A DNA stretch of 64,000 nt from Oscheius tipulae (GCA_037178975.1 JASJZH010000006.1:3720001-3784000); one strand, 5' to 3'. Counted from the stretch's first letter, positions 10,568 to 24,643 are shown. Notes: generated by a model from the sequence alone, not told the origin. Numbers and translations are program-made.

Positions 10568-11454
10568 GCTATTAAGAAGATTAAATTTTGGTCAGTTAGC
10601 AACTTCAGAGACTGGTGAAGAGTTTTTCGCGCCGAATCTTAACAACTGTTCAGGTCAAGTTTTGAAAGGCTCGATAGGTGTCTGGCATGTACTTCTTATC
10701 ACATGCTGAACTTTTCAATTTCTCTCCGAACGTGAAAACTATCATGTAATTCGTTTTATGTTATTGAAACGCTGTTTTAAAAGAAATGAGATAAATTTCA
10801 TTAGGAGCTAGATTGGATTCGTGTCAGACGAGGTTTACACATGGGAAATGCAGATGTTAGATAAGGCCCACCAGGATCCGGTTTTGGCTTGTCTCAAGAC
10901 AACAACTTTCTCCCAACATTTCTGTTACGAGTATTTTCTGTTTTCTTTCGTCAATTTTAGTGTTTATTTGCGAGAAAGTTAACAAACAAAAACTTTCCGC
11001 GTGCTATAACCCTTGTCGGCGAGTCAGCTGATTTCCCCGTGAGCGCAATTGCCTGCGTATTCTATGTGCCATTCCTGCTCAAATCGCATCCCACATTTAC
11101 AAATTTTTTTAGAACCTTGTAAGATCTTTTATTTTCGTTACTTCTTTGTACTTAATTAACAAATGCAAAAATAAACAATAAACAGAGTTTGTTGTTATGA
11201 AAGAACTTCTCCGCCGTTTTGCTGTTAATTTCTAACTTGTTGTGTTTCTTGTCTTATCTAGTCAAGAAGTTGACTATTTTCTTGGTTGTGGACCAGGCTG
11301 TATTTGGTCTTGTTGGATCAGGTGACCCGCTCTTACAGTAATCAATATTTGCCAGTTTTATCGAATGCGAACTTACCTTTCGCTTTCAAAATGGCCCCTT
11401 TCACTTCTTCTTGCTTCTTTTTACTTGGACATAATGTTAGAATTTCTAGATCCG
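10568..11454. other. Intergenic region upstream of ATG2
   Basis: About 890 bases contain the probable ATG2 promoter. No coding signal was found. Several acceptor-like sites lie just before the ATG2 start (ATGTTAG and TTTCTAG within 11436-11449), suggesting an outron or 5' UTR splice. The distance makes operon membership with the upstream gene unlikely. Confidence 0.4.
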
Positions 11455-14400
11455 ATGAAACTGTCGGATTTCAATATAACAAATCAACTTCATGGAAGGT
11501 GGTGTCGGTTCATAATCCACAGGTTGGCTAACCATTCTCTTTTCGAAATTTCTATAATTTCAGATATCTAGGTCAGTTTCTGGAGCGCAATCTTGAACTG
11601 AACCAGCTTTCTCTCAACTTGACTAATGGTGAACTCCTTATTGAGGAGGTCAACATCAATGTACATGTAAGTAGCCACTTGCTAAGAAGTGAATTTAATG
11701 TTTCAGTATGTAAACGAGCTTCTAACATCTCTGAAAGTTCCTCTGAAACTTATTGATGGTTTTGTTGGAGAAATTCGAATCGGTTAGTCATCTTGTTCAC
11801 CGCAAAAACTTGTTTATTTGTAGAGGTTCCATGGACACAACTCCTTTCGAACTCCACCAATCTCAAGATCAAGGATCTTCAACTGACATTCCAGGCAAAA
11901 GAGGTCAATATCGACGAGAATGACATAGGTATTCATTTTTGAATAAAATTATACAAAAACTTGTAGCTTCAATGATTGGAAGTGTTGTTGACAAACTGGT
12001 GTCTTCTCAAGAGCTTGCTCGCAGTTTCTATGAGGAAGAGACTCAAAGTGGCGAGGTCATGAATGAATCTGACGGCAGTGATGGAATCAAATCATTCACT
12101 AAGGTGTATTTTACTACTTCTTTCTCAAACGAAGCTCTAGGTCATTGACGCAATTGTTGCCCGTTTCTGCGTCGACCTTGCGGATACCACTATTCGCCTG
12201 GAGAACCATGCCACAGCCAGCTCGGAGATGTGCACGGCTATCGAATTTCGAGCCAAAACCATGCAATTCATGGATGAACAGATGAAAAACTGCCGCCTCG
12301 ACAATCGAAGCGCTGAGGTCATCACTAGCCAGCCACAGGGGATTGGAAACATCACCAACCTCAACAAATACGTGTTTCTTTCCGGTGGGTCAATCGTGAA
12401 AAACATTCAAAACAACCTTTTGAAGGCGTTGAATTATTCACTGATGTGTTTTCCCGCATCGACGAAATTCCGGTCAACATTGGAGAATCTTCCACGAGCC
12501 AAGTTCTAACAAGTATGTATATAAGGAGAGAGAAGTTGAAACAGGTGGGAGTAGTAATTTAACTTTGACCACGTACGTTCAGAAATCTCCCACTGTATCT
12601 CCACACGAATCTCTCAATGCGGATCTTTTCACGTCTACAATGACTTCTGTCAGTAACTTCCAGTCTTGTCATTCCCAACTTCCTTTCAATTCGACCCTCA
12701 ATGCCCAGCTTGACTCCCTGCAGGTCCCACGGAATGAGAACATGTTAGGATCTGGTTCAATAGTAATATATCATATGTTCTAGGCTGCTCTCAAACCCAA
12801 TCAAGTTTGCCGAGCTGGCTGGTGACCAGTGTGAGATTCAAATTCAAATTCACAACTCTGACAACAACAGCGAGTCTTCCGATTACAAGGCTTGTACTAT
12901 TTTCTGCTTTTTACCGTTTTCTAGGTCAATTTAAACGTGGACTGCAAGGGAATGAATATCTTCATTAGCCCCTCACAGATCGACATCATCAAGAAGTTTG
13001 TGAATTCCATCTCTCTTCCGTCGGCGAAAGCGTCTCGTGCTGAGTTGGGGAAGAAAATGGAACAGAAAGACTTCGACGTGATCGTTCGACACATGGAGGA
13101 GATCACGTTCCAAGGAAACACCGCCGGAAAAACGAACGCACTTGGAGGTGGAATGGGTATGGGAGGATGGCGGAATCAGGAGAACTTTGGCGAGTTTGAC
13201 AACGTAAGCCTGGATGACACACTGAACGGAAATTCGGATGGCTCTACTGGAAACCCGTATGTTTCATTGAGTGAGTCTTACTTCATTTTGTCCAACAAAT
13301 AAAACTTCAGAAGACAGCTCTGGAAGAAAGGAAGGGACTCATCTTAAGATCCATTTTGTCCGTTTGAACATTGTCATCCCACACGAGGACATATTTTCGA
13401 GAGAACGTGTTGAAACGCTCCCTAGAAAATACCATGATGCAGTCAATCAGTTGCAAAACTTAGCCGAGAACTTCTTCAAGCACTGTTCGCAGCTAAAGGT
13501 TCAAGCCCATACTCCTCTGCACAAAGTCCGGGAGCAATTTGATCGTCTCTATCCGAAAAACCATTTGAGGTACTTCAACTCGTGTTTTTTATTTATTTGA
13601 ACTTCAGATTTGTGGGAACATCCGTGATAGTAAAGTACGATGTGGAGAAACTCACCGGTCAAGAACACATGCGGTTCAAATTAAGCGTGAACAACTGTGA
13701 TGTCCTGGAATACTTGACGCCCGAATCCAATCCGGTAACGTTAAAAACTTTACTACCATGCAGACAAGTCTCAGCTGGAGAAGAACAGATGCCACTATCC
13801 GATCTTTGACTTCTCTGAGTTTGAGAACACAGAGCATGTGGAACACTTGAAGGTGTTCTACGCGACATCAAGTGGAAGTTCTGATGAGCCGCAAGCGCAG
13901 ATATGCATTGGCGATTGTCGAGTAGAGCTCGATTTGTCGATTGTTGATCGGCTCTGTGATCTTCTGGCGACAAAGCCATTCTTCGACAGAACTTTCTCCA
14001 GAAATCGCCTGGACAGCATCTCTAGGTAGAACAACGAAATGTTGTCTTATCGTTCTCTTTCCAGAAATCAAATGCATCTGAGCGAGGACCTGTTCTCTCC
14101 TACTACCAAGAAGGAATCGTCTGTTCAAGTGAGGTGGAAAGTCCTCTGCAACAAGCTGACTCTCGATCTCAGGTAAACACATATAATTTTTGTTTTTATT
14201 TCATGCTTTCAGGGTACCAATTGCTGATTTGCGGAATCCGAAAGCAGATCGTCTACCATACCGACAAAGAAATGTCCATTCAGAGTTCATTAGACTCTGT
14301 TTGAAAGAGATTCAAATAGACATTCCTATTCATGACGAAATGGTGAAAGTTGGAGTCGCTTGCACGGAGCTCACCGGTGAATTCCTCGGTGTTTCAGAAG

Positions 14401-17400
14401 AATTCGAAATTCGATCAGAAGACCTGACCTTCCTGTACGGAGCAAAACTGGGAAACCGAGTTGTCAGGTATTGCCTTCAAAAACACATCTGCATAGCGTT
14501 TTAGAATTGACTTCGAGTATGATCCTCGCAATAAAAGCCTAAAGACAAATACCAACATTCATTTACCGGCTGGAGCAGACGACATGTCAAGGAGCTATTC
14601 GGCTCCTATACTTCAACACCAGTCCAGACGCGAGGGACCGTTCTCACAAGTCAGAAGATCATTTTGTCCTGTTAACCGGTCAGATTCGGTTTCTTCACTG
14701 GAACAAAAAGAAGGAGAACTGAATGAGGAGGTAATGTTTTCTAACTAATGTTTTCACTGGAAACCTTCAGATAATCCAAGCGGGTACTAGAGAAGAGATG
14801 CACGAGTTTGCCGATCTCAGCATGAAACTTTCCGCAACTGCCGTCAAACTTGACATTCCTCTCCTTAAAGTTTTTCTGGTGAACCACGACTTCCTCGAAG
14901 TTCTTTATAACCGATTGGTAAATGATTTGGCTCTCTGGCAGCCAGCAGCTCCAACTCTTCGGGGAGAAGATTCCGATCACCAAATCAATGCTTTTGAAGA
15001 CAAGTTCCATTCACTTCGCCAAGAAAAAGGTGGATTAGACTTTGACTATTGCTTATTATTTTTCAGAAGATGAAGAGGATGAAATAATTGACGACGGACA
15101 GTACAGCTCGGAAGCTGTTTGCTATGATCGGTCGAAGTCTCATGTTTTCTCCTTTTGTCTAAATGTGAACAGCGGCTCCCTTCTTATGGGGACGAAGATG
15201 AAACAGGTTGTTATAAACTTTTTCATCTTAAAAATATTGCTTTAGAACGGCCTGTTGTTTGGATCCGGACAATGCGTCCTTAATCTCACCGATACCCAGC
15301 TTTATACCGTTGCTGGCTACCACGGGGATATGAATAGAATATTTTTCCATTTCACCACCAACAAGCTTAACATCGGCCACAGAAACAACACGGCCTACGA
15401 GAAACGCGGGCAAATTTCTAGCAATGTCTTTGTGAAAGAGTTTGGAAAGTTTGCAGAGTAAGTGTTGCGTTCATGCTTATAACATTTTATATTAAGAGAT
15501 GAGAGCCAAGTGCAAACCATCCAACCATTCGAGCAGTTTTCCAAAAACGAAGAGTCTGATGTTTTGGGAATTGCCATAGAAATGCACACTCGTCCCGAGG
15601 CAAACATCAAAGATTTGCTCTTGGCCATTGCAGTTCGCAACACAACCATCAAGTTCAAACCCTTCCGGGACACTGGACACCTTTGGGTTACACAGCTTGT
15701 CGAACTCTTTACCTTGAGAGATTACGAAATTCCCGGATACGAGCTTCCCATTGTTACGGTAATATTTCAAAATACCTTATACATTTTTCTTTGTACAGAC
15801 TGATCTCCAACTTCATCTCGATAACGTTGTTGTTGCCTATGATCACAAACTGATCAATCCAAGTAGCAACACAAGACTCAGGTACATACAAAATAATTTC
15901 ATTAAGATGACTGCGCAATTTTCAGGTTTGTTGTTGGTCAAACTCACGTGACCAGCTCGATCATCACTAACATGGACATTTCCAAATTTACGTGCATTTT
16001 CGAGGAGTCTCAGCTTTGGATCTCAAACGAGAAAAAGACGACGCCTTCAGTCCGTTTTGACAGGGAGCCCCGAGCCAAAGAAGATTCCTTCATTCTTGTT
16101 ACTGAAGTTGGGCTTCTTCATCTTGATGTCCTTCATTGTCTATTGCCTGAAGATCAGCTAAAGGACAGGAAAACGCCACTGGTGGAGATTCGCTGTCGTA
16201 ACGATGTCATTGCTGTCTGGATATGTGCTGATTCTCTCGTAACACTCGTCAATATGGCAATTGAAATCTCCGAATCGGATGCCTTCAAGTCGGTCCCCGA
16301 AGAGCCGCATTTCACATCGGAAGATGACGAAGAAGCATGTGGTGGAGATGATACCAGAAGTGAGACGGGAGCTTCGATCTGGAGCAAGCCGGCATCGATG
16401 GTGAAACCATCGAGAGACGTGCTACCTGTTACTGTGGAGCAAACTCTACAAGCCATGATTGGGTCTGCTATCCGAGAGAAACCTCATAAGCCGAATGAAG
16501 CCATCTCTGTAGGTATTGATGCTGTCGAAGAGTTTTCCATTGACTATTCAAAAAATGCTCGTGAAGAAGGAGATTCCTTGGAATTCGAGTCAGATCGCTA
16601 CAGAATGCATTCGCTGACAACTGACGAAGAGTTTTGTATGGTCGATGACGGAATCATTGGAACCGGCATCACGGTATGTTTTTAGTTCATATCGTACAAT
16701 GACAGTTCAGGGTGCGGATGGTGCTCCAACAATCAAGTTCATTGGAAAAGGCCAAGACCCTGAGAACGTTTTCGAAGATTCTCGACATTTCCGAATCCCA
16801 GACGAATGGCGGGGCGATGGCTTAGGCGCACTGCAAGAGAGTTTCCCTCCACCTCTACTCCGTTATTCCATCCGTGACGTTAGTCTTCACATCAACATTT
16901 ATGGTGGATCCGATCTTTGTGAGTTGCTTCTGCAGTCCAAATCAGAATTTCGGCGTTTCAGCGAGAGACGATCCGAAGATGAAGTCGTACAGTGTAGAAG
17001 AGTACAGGAAAGGACAAGGAAAGGGTCAGAAGGTCTTGGAAGCAACTCGTGGAGGACCCAACAGGGACCACTCTGTCCTTGTCTCCGTGGAGATCAACAA
17101 GATTTCCTACCTGTACCAGCTCTTTAACAAAGACGCTACAGTGATGTGCACCAATCTGCTCAGTGTCTATGACATTGTGGTCAAGGATCGCTTGCAGCTG
17201 AGCAATATCAATGAACTGCTGTACCAGTATTCAAACAAGGAGCAGCCGAGGAGAACATGCGCTCCTGTCCTAGCTATTCGAATTGTGGAGTCTCATCAAC
17301 AGGAAGGCAGAATGATGGTGTCCATGCTTCCGATCAAGATCAATATGGATCAAGACACCATGACATTCATTCAAGATTTTGTTGAAGAGGTGGCCAATGC

Positions 17401-19185
17401 TATCAAAATGCCCAACGAAGGTAACTTTTTCAATTTACAGCATAACTATCTTCTCTTAGTCGTGCTGGCAACCTCTACTCGTCCGAGAATCGAAGTTCCT
17501 GCACAGGTTAATAACAGAAGAACTAGCATGGAAAAACCAACAACGCTGAACTTGGAACCGCTTACACCATCTCCAGTGCAGCCACCATCTCCTCTTGGCG
17601 ATCTCAATTATCTTCTCAACAAAGGAAACAAGTCACCTCATATAGACGACATCACAGCGGCTCCATTAACCGCTTCAGCAGTTTCCATCGGAAATTTGTT
17701 CGGTACCAGGACGAGCATGAGTAACAGAACAGCTACTCCAGATGACCAGGTACCGAAAAATGTTTAAGCGCTAAATTTCATTATTTAGAGCCGCAGCCCG
17801 GATCTGAATGTAACAACCAGTCATCTGTACCCTACTGAGGAACTCGAGGAAGAAGATGAGGGATTAAGTGAAAACATTTTTGGCGAAGTCGAGGGCGATT
17901 GGAGAAATACATCTGAAATCAAGTTAGTTTTCCCTTGTGAGAAGTTCACAATGAATTCTAGCTTCAATGATATTGTGAACCAACAGCCGAGAACCTCTAC
18001 AGCTGTGGATGATCTCTTGGCCAGATCAACAATGGACGGATCATTCCATCCCCAGTATACCGAAGATTGCGAAGCCTTGGTTGACACAAGTACGGATCTA
18101 TCAGGCGAAATTGACAATGAAACTGTCTGTGACGATGACGATACCGAAATGGCGGCTTCTCAAAATCAGGGAGATCAGCCAATCAGAGGAAACACTTTCT
18201 TTAAGTAAGAACCACGCTCTGTAAAATAATCATTTTGTGTTCAGAGAGTTCACATTCTCACCTGCTGCCTCAATCTTTTTGGACTATCAAGGAAAAAACC
18301 GCTTTTCTATGGAAAAAGGCGGAGCTGTCTTAGGTAACATCTTTGAACTACTTTCAAAGCCTTTTGTTTAGGTGTTCTTTGCGGCATTGGCCAGCTGAAT
18401 CAGGCAGAGATCGTACTGAAAGAAATTCATCACCGTCACGGTCTACTGGGTATCGGAAGATGTCTTAATCATGCTGCAAACGAGTGGGCAGACGATATCA
18501 AGAACAATCTGCCCAACGTCATTGCCAGTTGTGGACCCATCAGCCCCATTGTGCAGATCAGCAAAGGATTTATGGACCTCTTCTGGATGCCTGTCGCTGA
18601 AATGCGCAAAGAAGACGGTCATGTAGTTAAAGGGCTCCAAAGGGGTGTTGGTTCCTTTGGATTGTCATCAGCTGCTGGAATCGTGGGAATTGCTCAGTCG
18701 TTCGTTGGAGTGCTGCAATCTGTGGCGGAAACGGTTCTTCATGAAGTCCAGCCAGACTCGGCTTGTTTGAATCGTAGGAACAGAAGAGTTGCTGGAAGAT
18801 CTGGAGCACCTACAGATCTACGCCACGGAATTCAGTTGGCATATGGCATCATGTCTGACGTAGGATTTTTCGGGTTAATTCAGAACAATATTATCTTGTA
18901 GGGTGTTCGTCAAACTAAAGAGGACTACGAGTTAGCTGCACAAGAAGAACGGGCTTCTGGACAGTCAGGAGTACGCAGCATCTTGAGATTCGCTACCCCT
19001 GCCGTTCTCCGACCTCTTGTGATGGGTACACAGATGAGTTACCAGCTCCTTGGAGGTAAGCACTACAATTATACAAAGTTCAGCTTCAAATTTCAGGTCT
19101 TCGCAATCAGCTAAGACCAGATATGTACCAAGACGAGCGTCACAAATGGAGGGATGACGAAGTTCCGGGTGGTAGCAGAAGCTAA
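11455..19185 (+). CDS. atg-2: Autophagy-related protein 2 (ATG2), bridge-like lipid transfer protein
   Basis: ATG2 bridges the ER and the growing isolation membrane and moves phospholipids for autophagosome formation; it also acts at lipid droplets. The chorein-like N-terminus reads RYLGQFLERNLELNQLSLNL and later VPLKLIDGFVGEIRIEVPWT, as in vertebrate ATG2. The middle is long and poorly conserved, with acidic/serine-rich linkers near 16300-16650 and 17480-17930. A family block GGPNRDHSVLVSVEINK lies near 17050, followed by LPIKINMDQDTMTFIQDFVE. The ATG2 C-terminal block begins at about 18246: IFLDYQGKNRFSMEKGG, then LCGIGQLNQAEIVLKEIHHR HGLLG, then VVKGLQRGVGSFG, ending LRNQLRPDMYQDERHKWR. 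More than 20 short introns are read. The 43-nt intron at about 16919-16961 is required to keep frame. Length is roughly 2,200 residues, slightly longer than human ATG2A/B. Start chosen: MKLSDFNITNQLHGRWCRF. Confidence 0.93.
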
Positions 19186-19867
19186 TGGCCTTCTAGATAT
19201 GCTACCTTGTTGATTTCATTGTTCTAAAGAGCGTTTACGACCAGTACCTTCTAGTCATCTGCATTGTCACATTTCGCTCTTTCTTGCCGTACGGATATTT
19301 TGACCTGTTTTTACGACCACACTGCTAATTGTACATACAGTTGTATTTCCCAGTTATTCGCCTCATCGCCTTATCCAAACAGGTGTTCCCCATGTTTGAC
19401 TTTCACTTGTGCGTTTTGTTTTGTCTAAGGAGAACAAGTTTTTTTCAAATTTTGCCTTGCTTTTGACCGAAAGTCTACGTTCTCGACTGGCAGACGTCAA
19501 TAACCATTTTCTTTAAAAAAAACGGTAGCAGAACGACTGTTATAAACTTGTTTCAAGCTACTTATTTCAGAACATGATTGAGAAAATGTTTCGCTTCTCT
19601 GTGCTTTACTGATACAAGAAATGCGCTACTGTGACAAGAGAAATGCAAAAGACGCAATTGCACAAAACAATTTTTTTCACTGCACTACGGTATTTTGATG
19701 TACCGAAGCTCATTTTTTCGGCCCCAAATAGCTATAAAACTCAGCTAAACTTAAACTGCGAACCACTAAAATCACTTTACTTTTTAATGAGGGTCTCATC
19801 CGATATGGTTTAAATCTTTTATAAAAGTTTTATGTAACCAAAGTATAAAGCGAGAAAGACGCTAATA
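19186..19867. other. Convergent 3' intergenic region (ATG2 / thioesterase)
   Basis: About 680 AT-rich bases lie between two convergent stops. I see no gene, only probable 3' UTRs. A short methionine-initiated frame at 19631-19813 has no splice context or recognisable motif. Confidence 0.45.
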
Positions 19868-21484
19868 TTACAGCTTGCTAGCAACACTTTTCTGATCTAC
19901 AGCTATTCTGTTCTTGAAGAAGTTGATCGTGTTGTTCCAGGCTTTGTATTCGCTGATTACATGAGTCGATGGCTCTCCTCCATATGCCATGAAGCCACCT
20001 GAAAAAATTAGTTTTGTTGTAAATGTTTCTCATTTACCTGCTAGTCGCGAGAAACAGTATTCATGGAACGGAAAGTAAGGTGGTTCCATTATATGGCCAC
20101 CCACCACGCAATCGTAATCCACGTAGTGTCCTGTCGAGTGAAGTTTTTCAGTAATGAAGCGAGTTGAGTATATGGAAGACGTGGAGAGGTCATCCATGGA
20201 CACCTTAATGTATTACGAGCCCTTATTCAGCCGGCTCTTACCACGAATCTGACATCGATATGAGCTGGAATCTGTTCAAAATGGTGATCATTGTCTTCGG
20301 TAACTTCTAAGGTTTGCACTGCTTTGTCGTAAATTAGGATATTTCCGCGGAAGTCAAAAGTTCTAGGGTCAACACTGAAGCTCTCACTCTTGTATTTTGC
20401 CAAGAAACTTACGATGCATGAGGAAAAGGAGCTCCCTTGTTCTTGATATGAGCAAAGTTGTTCATTACATGAGGCGGATTGATGGAGACAACTGCGGCGA
20501 CCTAAGTCTGCTAACGTTGCTGAACTTTATGCTAACCTGTGGACAATGCTTTGCCAGGATTAAGACCATCATACCACCAAAAGAGCTTCCATGCAACCCA
20601 ACTTTCTCAGTGGTGAAACTGCGAGATGTCATCCAATTTACTGCATTCTAAAGCACAACTATAAACAAAAGAGGGTACTTTTACAATGAAATAGTCCAGC
20701 TCAACGTTGTGCATGTTCTTTGTCAAGTCTTTGTACTGGAAGTAAGCTATGACCAGGACGCAGAATCCCTCACTGGCAAGAGCCGCTGCCTAAAAGAATA
20801 GTCATGCTGTTTATTTATTGTAGAATACTCGATGTTCGCTCAATCCACCTCCAGTCCCCAATATATCAATGATTGATGGAAATGGTCCGCTCCCTACGCA
20901 GTTTTTGACAAATATCTTATTTCAAAAAACCTTTCGGCTTGAACAATACTCCACGAAGGCCGCTTTCATCTTCAATCTCAGTTCTTTCCACATTTGCACT
21001 TTGAAGCCGCTTACTCAATTTTTTGCTGTCCACTACCGTTCCAGCCGAATCCGACAACCTGGAACCAACTGAAAGATTCTTTAAAGAACCTACACGACTT
21101 CATATCTCAAACATTCCAATTCTTTTCCACTGAATCTGAGGTAGCCTCCTTTTCGGAAATCCGACAACGGCATGAGACTTTCAAAAAGACCCATTGTACG
21201 AATACATAAAACCGTTTTTTCTCACTTTCAATGCCAATTACCCGAATAAGTCCCACGCAGAGGTGCTTCGAGGTTGAGGTCTATCGTTCCACATCCGTTA
21301 GACTTGTATATTCCAAAAGAACGGAACGTGCCAAGAGTATGTGAGTATCTGACTGAATGATACATGTTTATCGAAGAACTCACAAAAGCTTGATTTCATA
21401 GATTGTGTTAGACACCAAGTTATGGGCGGAAATAGTTACAGGTCGGTTATACAGAGAATCAAGTGGGTAGACTTCGAGGCTCAT
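19868..21484 (-). CDS. Peroxisomal acyl-CoA thioesterase / bile acid-CoA:amino acid N-acyltransferase family
   Basis: This alpha/beta-hydrolase cleaves or transfers acyl groups from acyl-CoA. The N-terminal thioesterase/BAAT domain reads VYPLDSLYNRPVTISAHNLV and then SNGCGTIDLNLEAPLRGTYS. The C-terminal hydrolase shows the substrate-entry block GSGPFPSIIDILGTGGGLSE, nucleophile elbow GLHGSSFGG (GxSxG; Cys or Ser in relatives), the acid region VLSMDDLS, and the catalytic histidine in GGHIMEPPYFPFHEYCFSRL, nearly as in ACOT2/4. The last three residues are SKL, a canonical PTS1 signal, so a peroxisomal location is likely. About eight exons give near 400 residues, the family size. It converges with ATG2 and lies downstream of the dipeptidase on the same strand, 394 bp away. 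Confidence 0.9.
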
Positions 21485-21877
21485 TTTGACGAGAAGAACT
21501 GTTGATGCAGCTTATCATGCTGTCTCCGATCAACTGGCTTTAGTCTAGTCTGATCGCGCGGACATTGGTTTTAACTTGATCAAAAGTCATCAGGTACACA
21601 GTACAGTAGAATTGCGTGCCTTCCCTAGTCAATTCATTTTTTTTACAGAAGAGCCGTCTCTGTCTGTGTGCTCGTTGGCAAGGGCCTAGCCCCCAGGCTC
21701 AATCCCCTTCGATGTTTTTCGTATTTCTATACTGAAACGAAAAAGCTACTCAATCCGGGGCAGTCCCAGACTTGTCGTAATTTATAGATGTAAGGTCATA
21801 AAGACAAAAAGAAGTAGATTTATTAGTAGAAGTGAATACAGTTGGTAATATACCGGTTTGAAAGAGAACATAGGTAC
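21485..21877. other. Spacer between thioesterase and dipeptidase genes
   Basis: These 393 bases contain the dipeptidase 3' UTR and the upstream region of the thioesterase, both on the minus strand. No clear acceptor lies next to the thioesterase ATG, so an operon is not supported. Confidence 0.4.
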
Positions 21878-23621
21878 TTAATAGTCGGCCAGCTCCAGAA
21901 TATATGCGGCGAGTGTCTTCACGCCCTGAATGTAGTTCGAGCGGTTCAGCTTCTCGTTCTGAGAGTGAGCCATGTCGTCGCAAGCTCCGATCGGAAGCAG
22001 CATAACAGACTTTTGGGTCAGTTCCTAAAATAGGTTATATGAAAGATAGATAAATATGACTACTTGGAAGGTGAGAGTAACGGGAATGGATCCACCCTCG
22101 CGAGTAAAGTCGGGCTCGACTCCGAAGACACGCTTCATAGCACGGACTCCGGCTTGGAAGTTTCCGTCAGTGTAGTTTCCAACCCAAGGCTTGCCTCCGT
22201 GGCAGGCGTAGGGATGGAATCTGTTGGGAGAGCCACGCTGAGCCCACAACTTGTTGAGCTGAGCAAGAACAAGCTTGTCAACGGCCTCGGGAGTCATGTT
22301 GGGCACGATACGAATAGAGAACTTTCCAATGACCTCAATAAGCAGCTATAAACAAAGCAGTGTTATATTACCTTGGAAGGGATGACAGTTTTAGCTCCAA
22401 AGCTGCTGAAAGCTCCCTCAATTCCGTGAAGAGAGAGACAAGGGAAGCGCCATCTGTTCATGAGAATCTCCTCCTTGGTTTTTTTCAGAAGACCATGAGC
22501 CTCAATACCGTCCTTATACTCCTCGTGACAGAAGTCGATTCCAGAGTAGATTTTCTTCTCTTCCTCAGTCAGAGGAGCGACGAGGTCCATAAGACCAGGA
22601 ATTTGAATATTTCCATGGATGTCGGTCAGTTGAGACATGATCCAGACCAAATCAGACATGGCTTCGGGACTGAAAAACGAGATTGAAAAGGTACAAAATT
22701 CAACAAACATGCTGCCACCGTAGCATCCAGAGTGGAGATCCTGACGAGCACACTGAATCTCAATTCCGTAGTAAGTGAGACCACGGAGCCCATAGGTAAT
22801 GCAAGGCTTGTTCTTTCCGAGCCAGTAGTTATCAGAGATACAGGTGAAATCGACGTTGTGAAGGAAGTCATCTTTGCGCTTGAAAAGGATCTCGTCCAAG
22901 CCCTCAGATCCAGACTCTTCCATGCACTCGAGACAGAACTTAATTGAATGATGAAACGGATACTGAATCATCAAACCTTGACGTTGATGGGCAGTTCAAT
23001 ACCCAGCTGCTGCATCGTAGTGATGGCGTTGATCCAAGCAAGGACAGGTCCCTAAAGAAGAAAATATTAAACACTGTTTTGTGGCTAAACCTTGTCATCA
23101 GTGGATCCACGTCCGAAGAGCTTTCCGTCCTTCTCGACCAGGTCAAAAGGGTTGGTATCCCATCCATCCTGCAAAGAGCGACTAAATGATAAGGAACAGT
23201 CACTACCTCCTTAGCAGCAGGCTGCACGTCCAAATGTCCGTAGACGAGGAGAGTTCTCTTCTTGGGGTCAGATCCGAGGGTTCCGAAGACGATGGGAGGC
23301 AGAGGGATGCTGGTACCGTCATGAAGCTTCTGCATTCCAGGGTCGACAAGCTCGGTCTGAGCTCCAATCTCGTCCAGCTTCTAGAAAGCGTATAAAGTGG
23401 AAGAAACAACCAGTTCTTACGTCTTTGGCCCACATGCTCATCCTGAAACACTCATCACGACGCTCAGGCTCTCCAGATACGGAGGGAATGGCGACGACCT
23501 CGCGGAGAAGATCGACAAATTCCTCCTGACGGTCTTCGATACGTCTCAACTTGTTGTTTTCAATGCTTCAAAAGTAAACCAACCCAAAAAGCTTGCTAAT
23601 GGTCTCCTCGTTGATGGGCAT
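21878..23621 (-). CDS. Cytosolic non-specific dipeptidase (CNDP2 type, M20 metallopeptidase)
   Basis: It hydrolyses dipeptides such as Cys-Gly using two metal ions. Motifs in order: [16 protein letters not shown] near residue 35; [12 protein letters not shown] (metal His and catalytic Asp); [18 protein letters not shown] (bridging Asp); [15 protein letters not shown] (catalytic and metal Glu); [20 protein letters not shown] (metal Asp); [38 protein letters not shown]-equivalent read here as [10 protein letters not shown]; and [20 protein letters not shown]. The C-terminus [20 protein letters not shown] includes the last metal His. It is very close to vertebrate CNDP2 and of normal length (about 475). 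Start chosen is [12 protein letters not shown] at 23621. One intron interrupts the DLHSG...PEAMSD region, and open frame through it is accidental. Confidence 0.94.
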
Positions 23622-24643
23622 GATTGCAGACAACTACCTGAAATACAAATGTCTTATCAGAATGCAAAAACAAGCGCGGAAGCTGTCACGTTTGGAAGGA
23701 AAACAGAGATAGCCTATCAAGAAGAACGGAAATTGAAAAAATGGTTGAGAACAGTGGTCAACGCGAAGTAAACAAGTGCGAAAAATCGATGGCTGACCGC
23801 GTTCACAAACGGATCGCTGGTAAACACAGGCGTAGAACAACTGCAAATACGGGAAAAAGGAAATTTAAACTTTATCAGAACAGCAAAAGATGACGGCAAG
23901 AACGTTTATGGCAAGTCCTTTTATTGGAAAGCTGTCAATCGTTCGCGGAAACTGACGCAAGAGAATGAGGGCTTTTATCGCAGTTCACACATTCGACTGA
24001 TGAATGATTGATAATGTAAAGCGGATCAACGCGGACAGCTTTGGTACTATCGCAACAGCTAAATACAGACTAGTCTCACTTGTCGAAGAGTATAGCGACC
24101 CAGTGAGAAGTACCAATGGCTGGCCTTGTTTATGGTCCACGCACAGGATTGTTTTTATGAGAAAGTTTTGCTTGCCACAATCAGACATTTAATCAAACGT
24201 CAATTGCTCAATTACTTTTAGGAACTTGTATAACATTAACACTTGTAAATTTGTCACTTGGTAGACAGAGAGAAGCTTGGAGAGCATTGCAGGACGTGTC
24301 GGCCATGACAATTGAAGTTTTCAAAGGGGCTAATGTCATTCAGAGATGACTTTGAAGGCTTAGAATCAAGAAGGGAATGCCCCAACTGTGCAGAAGTAGG
24401 CCCAGACGCAAGTTCTACTATGGAATCTGACCATTCTTTGGCAGGACTTTGTCGAATTAGACTCGTGTGGCGCCAAAAGTACAGAGATAGTACATTCACG
24501 CCAGATAACTGGCGCGAAAATTGATAGCTGTCTGGAAATGAGGAGACAGCTCGAAGAGAGCAGACAGTGCTGTGATTCGGAGATTGAGACGTGTTCCAAT
24601 AGAATCTTTACTTTCGGATAACATACTTAACCAAAATAACGAA
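23622..24643. other. Intergenic region between dipeptidase and fatty acyl-CoA reductase
   Basis: About 1.0 kb holds the reductase 3' UTR and the dipeptidase upstream region. Open frames on both strands overlap one another and show no family motif. I see nothing else. Confidence 0.4.

Noticed and set aside
22660-22720. Open reading through [12 protein letters not shown] in the dipeptidase
   Set aside because: This is an in-frame-looking intron (GTTTGTTG...TTTTTCAG). Removing it gives GGSIPEAMSD as in the family.
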